7,989 nt of DNA from Verrucomicrobiales bacterium (GTDB lineage: Bacteria; Verrucomicrobiota; Verrucomicrobiia; Verrucomicrobiales; DEV007), in assembly GCA_013003335.1 (NCBI GenBank), contig JABDJT010000074.1:1-7989 (forward strand), written 5' to 3'. Both the position numbers and the translations under genes were made by a program. The notes below the pieces were generated by a model. The model saw only the letters and a list, made by a program, of their open reading frames with translations. It was not told the origin of the DNA and did not search any database. Below are positions 5,852 to 7,989 of the stretch, in pieces (within the stretch, counting starts at the first letter, position 1; each line of letters starts with the position of its first letter).

Positions 5852-6427
5852 ATGGAAGAACAGCCACCTCCCTCCTCCGAAGTCCTGAAGCATTCGGCCA
5901 AATGGCCGATCAACCTGGGCATCGTGATCGTCATTTTCGGAATTTTCGGCATCCTTGCGGGTGGCGGAAGGATCATGATGGGAATGTTGTATGCCCAGAA
6001 CATCGAGGCGGTGGAAATGGAAACAGGCGGAGCGCAGTTCGAGGACTTCATGGCTGAATCCCAAAGAGTCTCCTTCATCCAGGGAACCGGAAGTATCATC
6101 CTCGCCGTGCTGTTGCTGATTGGCGGGGTTCTGCTGGCGAAAACCTCGCGGATCTCATCGATCTACCTGCAAACGTGGTCCTATTTGAAGATCATCGCCG
6201 GAGGCGGACTTTCCTATCTCACCTTTCAACTGACCCGGAAAATGATGTCCCAGGCGATGGTCGAAACCGCAGGAGATGCCCCGGTGAATTCAGCACCGGA
6301 CTCAATGATCACGCTGGTGACGAGCGTGCAATACGTGATTGGCCTGGCCTGGATCGCCGCGCTGCCAATTTTCCTGCTGATCTGGTTCAATCGCGATAAA
6401 ATCCGCAGCCAGACGGAAGCCTGGTGA
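5852..6427 (+). CDS. Unrecognised four-helix membrane protein
   Basis: A 191-residue integral membrane protein with no family I can name. Hydrophobic segments lie at about residues 19-47 (INLGIVIVIFGIFGILAGG, running on to MMGMLY), 75-97 (TGSIILAVLLLIGGVLLA), 109-127 (YLKIIAGGGLSYLTFQL) and 153-179 (VIGLAWIAALPIFLLIWF). Between the first two is a roughly 25-residue acidic, Met-rich loop, and between the last two a similar loop (RKMMSQAMVETAGDAPVNSAPDS). The positive residues around KTSR (97-100) and the C-terminal NRDKIRSQ point to the cytoplasm, which fits both termini inside. AGGGA-type complementarity is present as AGGGA at 5842-5846, 5 nt before the ATG. Its 12-nt distance from the preceding gene marks an operon. 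No enzyme motif is visible. Confidence 0.85.
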   Translation: MEEQPPPSSEVLKHSAKWPINLGIVIVIFGIFGILAGGGRIMMGMLYAQNIEAVEMETGGAQFEDFMAESQRVSFIQGTGSIILAVLLLIGGVLLAKTSRISSIYLQTWSYLKIIAGGGLSYLTFQLTRKMMSQAMVETAGDAPVNSAPDSMITLVTSVQYVIGLAWIAALPIFLLIWFNRDKIRSQTEAW

Positions 6428-6457
6428 CTTTTTCCGGCGCTGGTGGATTTTTTTCCC

Positions 6458-6497
6458 GATTTTTGTTAACCTTTTGGGTCAAAAGCGGCATTTGCGG
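6458..6497 (+). promoter_or_regulatory. Shared two-block promoter element, copy 2 (before PSCyt1/DUF1549 gene)
   Basis: GATTTTTGTTAAC (6458-6470) and CGGCATTTGCGG (6486-6497) repeat exactly the two blocks found before the second sigma gene, with 15 nt between instead of 14. Only 8 nt separate the second block from the ATG at 6506, so the transcript would have a very short leader or none, in line with the missing Shine-Dalgarno. It lies in the 78-nt gap after the four-helix membrane gene. I infer an ECF-type promoter that puts the secreted cytochrome-like protein under the sigma factor encoded at 2882. Confidence 0.7.
6471..6485. repeat. Perfect inverted repeat inside the promoter spacer
   Basis: CTTTTG-GGT-CAAAAG is a perfect 6-bp inverted repeat with a 3-nt centre. 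It fills exactly the spacer between the two conserved promoter blocks of copy 2, and is absent from the spacer of copy 1 (which is GC-rich with a GAATTC). It could be an operator for an additional regulator of the PSCyt1/DUF1549 gene alone, or chance. It has no following T-run and is upstream of the probable start, so it is not a terminator. Confidence 0.45.
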
Positions 6498-6505
6498 GCG
6501 GACCT

Positions 6506-7989
6506 ATGAAAAATCGCACTTTCGGACACCTTTTTGCCTCTCTCGCGTCCCTGGCATTGATGGGAACTTTGCAGGCGGAACCACCGAAATATTCGGAAGC
6601 CGACGAGCTGTTCACCCTGAAAATTGCGCCGCTGCTGTCCGAGAAATGCAACGGCTGTCACGGTGATGATCCCGAGGACATCGATGGCGATTACAACATG
6701 CTGACCCGCGAAGGCCTGCTGGCCGGTGGGGAAACGTTCGGCAAGGACGTCATTGTTCCCGGAAAGGCTGCCGAGAGTTTCATCCTCGAATCCGTGAAAT
6801 GGGAAGACCCGGATTTCGAAATGCCCCCGAAGGAGAACGACCGATTGACCCAAGAGCAGATCGCCGATTTGGAAAAATGGATCAACGCCGGTGCCCCGTG
6901 GCCGGATGAGAAAACCCAGGTAGCGATTCGCGAAGTGGAATCGAAGAAGAAAGTAACGGCCGAAGGGATGATTGTCGAAACCAGCGGCGGCCTGGGAGAC
7001 GAGTGGACGTATCGTCGTTACAAGCCGGAAGATATCTGGGCGTTTTTGCCGGTGAAGAAACCGGAGGTGCCGGAAAACGAATCCACCAACCCTGTTGATT
7101 CGTTCGTGTTCGCAAAATTGGAGGAGGCAGGCTTTGAACTCGGCGCGGAGGCCTCGCCCCGCCATCTTTTGCGCCGCGCCAGCTTTGATCTGACCGGGTT
7201 GCCCCCGACGAAGGAGGAAACGGAAGCCTTTTTGAAGGCATGGGAAGTGGATTCGGAGAAGGCGTGGGAAGCGGAAATCGACCGGCTTTTGGCTTCGCCG
7301 CATTACGGCGAACGCTGGGCACAGCACTGGCTGGACATCGCCCGTTACGCGGACACCGGCGGTATGTCGAACGACTACGAGCGCTCGAATGCTTGGCGGT
7401 ATCGGGATTACGTGATTCGTGCTTTTAACGAAGACAAACCGTACGATGAGTTCATCATCGAGCAGCTTGCCGGCGATGAGTTGGCCGAAAAATCGCTGCG
7501 GAAACGAATGGGCGGTGATCCGAAAAAGATCAAACCGGCGCGCGTGAACGGCAATTATACGCCGGAAGAAGCGGAACAGATCGTAGCGACCGGGTTTCTC
7601 CGCATGGGACCGTGGGACGACGCGATGGTGAAAAAGCCGGAGGCGCGCCAGATTTATCTCGATGACGTGGTGAACTCGGTTGGGCAGACTTTTCTCGCAA
7701 CCACGATGCGCTGTTTCAAATGTCACGACCACAAATTCGATCCGCTCCCGACGAAGGATTACTACCGGATTTATGCCACCTTCGCCGCGACGCAACATGC
7801 GGAGCGGGCCGTGCCATATTTGGAAGAGGAAAACCTCGACGGTTTCGAGGAAGGCAAAGCACATGTTCAGAAGATGTGGGAGTTCGCAAATTTGGAGCAG
7901 CACAAGATCCAGACCAAACAGGAAAACGCCGCTAAAAAATGGTATGAGGAAAACGGCCTGGAATACAAAAACGAAGCGGACCGCAAGGA
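6506..7989 (+). CDS. Secreted planctomycete-type cytochrome c (PSCyt1) / DUF1549 protein, 3' end outside window
   Basis: The first 494 codons of a large protein cut by the window edge. Residues 1-24 are a Sec signal peptide (basic MKNR, hydrophobic core, cleavage probably after LQA). Residues about 35-135 are the planctomycete cytochrome c domain (PSCyt1, PF07635), with the haem-binding CNGCH at C48-C51-H52 and a later MPP that may supply the axial Met. From about 194 runs DUF1549 (PSCyt2, PF07583): PVDSFVFAKLEEAGF, LLRRASFDLTGLPPT, PHYGERWAQHWLDIARYADT, and a second CxxCH as CFKCHDHKFDPLPTKDYY (C403, C406, H407). The visible end is a charged helical linker; a DUF1553 (PSD1) domain is expected beyond the edge. 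Such proteins are abundant in planctomycetes and verrucomicrobia, often near sulfatases and DUF1501 proteins; a role in extracytoplasmic redox chemistry of polymer breakdown is suspected but unproven. There is no Shine-Dalgarno; the shared promoter element ends 8 nt upstream. Confidence 0.93.
   Translation, partial: MKNRTFGHLFASLASLALMGTLQAEPPKYSEADELFTLKIAPLLSEKCNGCHGDDPEDIDGDYNMLTREGLLAGGETFGKDVIVPGKAAESFILESVKWEDPDFEMPPKENDRLTQEQIADLEKWINAGAPWPDEKTQVAIREVESKKKVTAEGMIVETSGGLGDEWTYRRYKPEDIWAFLPVKKPEVPENESTNPVDSFVFAKLEEAGFELGAEASPRHLLRRASFDLTGLPPTKEETEAFLKAWEVDSEKAWEAEIDRLLASPHYGERWAQHWLDIARYADTGGMSNDYERSNAWRYRDYVIRAFNEDKPYDEFIIEQLAGDELAEKSLRKRMGGDPKKIKPARVNGNYTPEEAEQIVATGFLRMGPWDDAMVKKPEARQIYLDDVVNSVGQTFLATTMRCFKCHDHKFDPLPTKDYYRIYATFAATQHAERAVPYLEEENLDGFEEGKAHVQKMWEFANLEQHKIQTKQENAAKKWYEENGLEYKNEADRK

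Noticed and set aside
6430..6457. Possible terminator, CCGGCGCTGG followed by a run of seven T
   Set aside because: The GC part cannot form more than a two- or three-pair stem with a workable loop, so the T-run has no supporting hairpin.
6479..7903. 474-codon open frame on the - strand
   Set aside because: It lies opposite the PSCyt1/DUF1549 gene, whose signal peptide, two CxxCH motifs and DUF1549 motifs are clear; the translation is Phe/Arg-rich as expected of a mirror frame.

Overview
The window looks like a chromosome segment from the Planctomycetes-Verrucomicrobia-Lentisphaerae group, most likely a verrucomicrobium. The evidence is the combination of a planctomycete-type cytochrome c / DUF1549 protein, a sulfatase, and an ECF sigma factor of the Rhodopirellula/Verrucomicrobium type whose stop codon overlaps the start of a FecR-LamG anti-sigma protein. 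All seven genes I can support lie on the + strand and share a GC-rich, GC3-biased codon use. The long open frames on the - strand are mirror images of these genes.

Layout. Bases 1-224 hold no convincing gene, only an imperfect inverted repeat at the left edge. Next come a small VOC/glyoxalase-fold protein (225-596) and a cytoplasmic-looking type I sulfatase with an intact C-x-P-S-R formylglycine motif (655-2064). A regulatory block follows: a first ECF sigma factor (2197-2826), then a second ECF sigma factor (2882-3433) translationally coupled to a membrane-spanning anti-sigma protein with an outer FecR-like and LamG sensor part (3430-4998). Two unrecognised membrane proteins follow as a pair 12 nt apart (5054-5839 and 5852-6427). 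The window ends inside a secreted cytochrome-c-like PSCyt1/DUF1549 protein (6506 to beyond 7989).

The main discovery is a two-block DNA element present twice, in front of the second sigma gene (2825-2863) and in front of the PSCyt1/DUF1549 gene (6458-6497). Each copy has GATTTTTGTTAAC, then 14 or 15 unrelated bases, then CGGCATTTGCGG. The blocks are identical in both copies while the DNA between and around them differs. The geometry is that of a bipartite ECF promoter, with an AAC-ending -35 element. My inference is that the sigma factor at 2882 activates its own operon and the PSCyt1/DUF1549 gene, with the LamG anti-sigma protein as the sensor, possibly of a polysaccharide or other envelope ligand. 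This would be a candidate sigma regulon with its recognition site readable from the sequence.

Several genes lack a Shine-Dalgarno sequence and appear to start at or just after a promoter (most clearly 5054), whereas the anti-sigma gene has a strong AAAGGAG site. No convincing rho-independent terminator is visible. No tRNA, rRNA, insertion sequence or CRISPR array was found.
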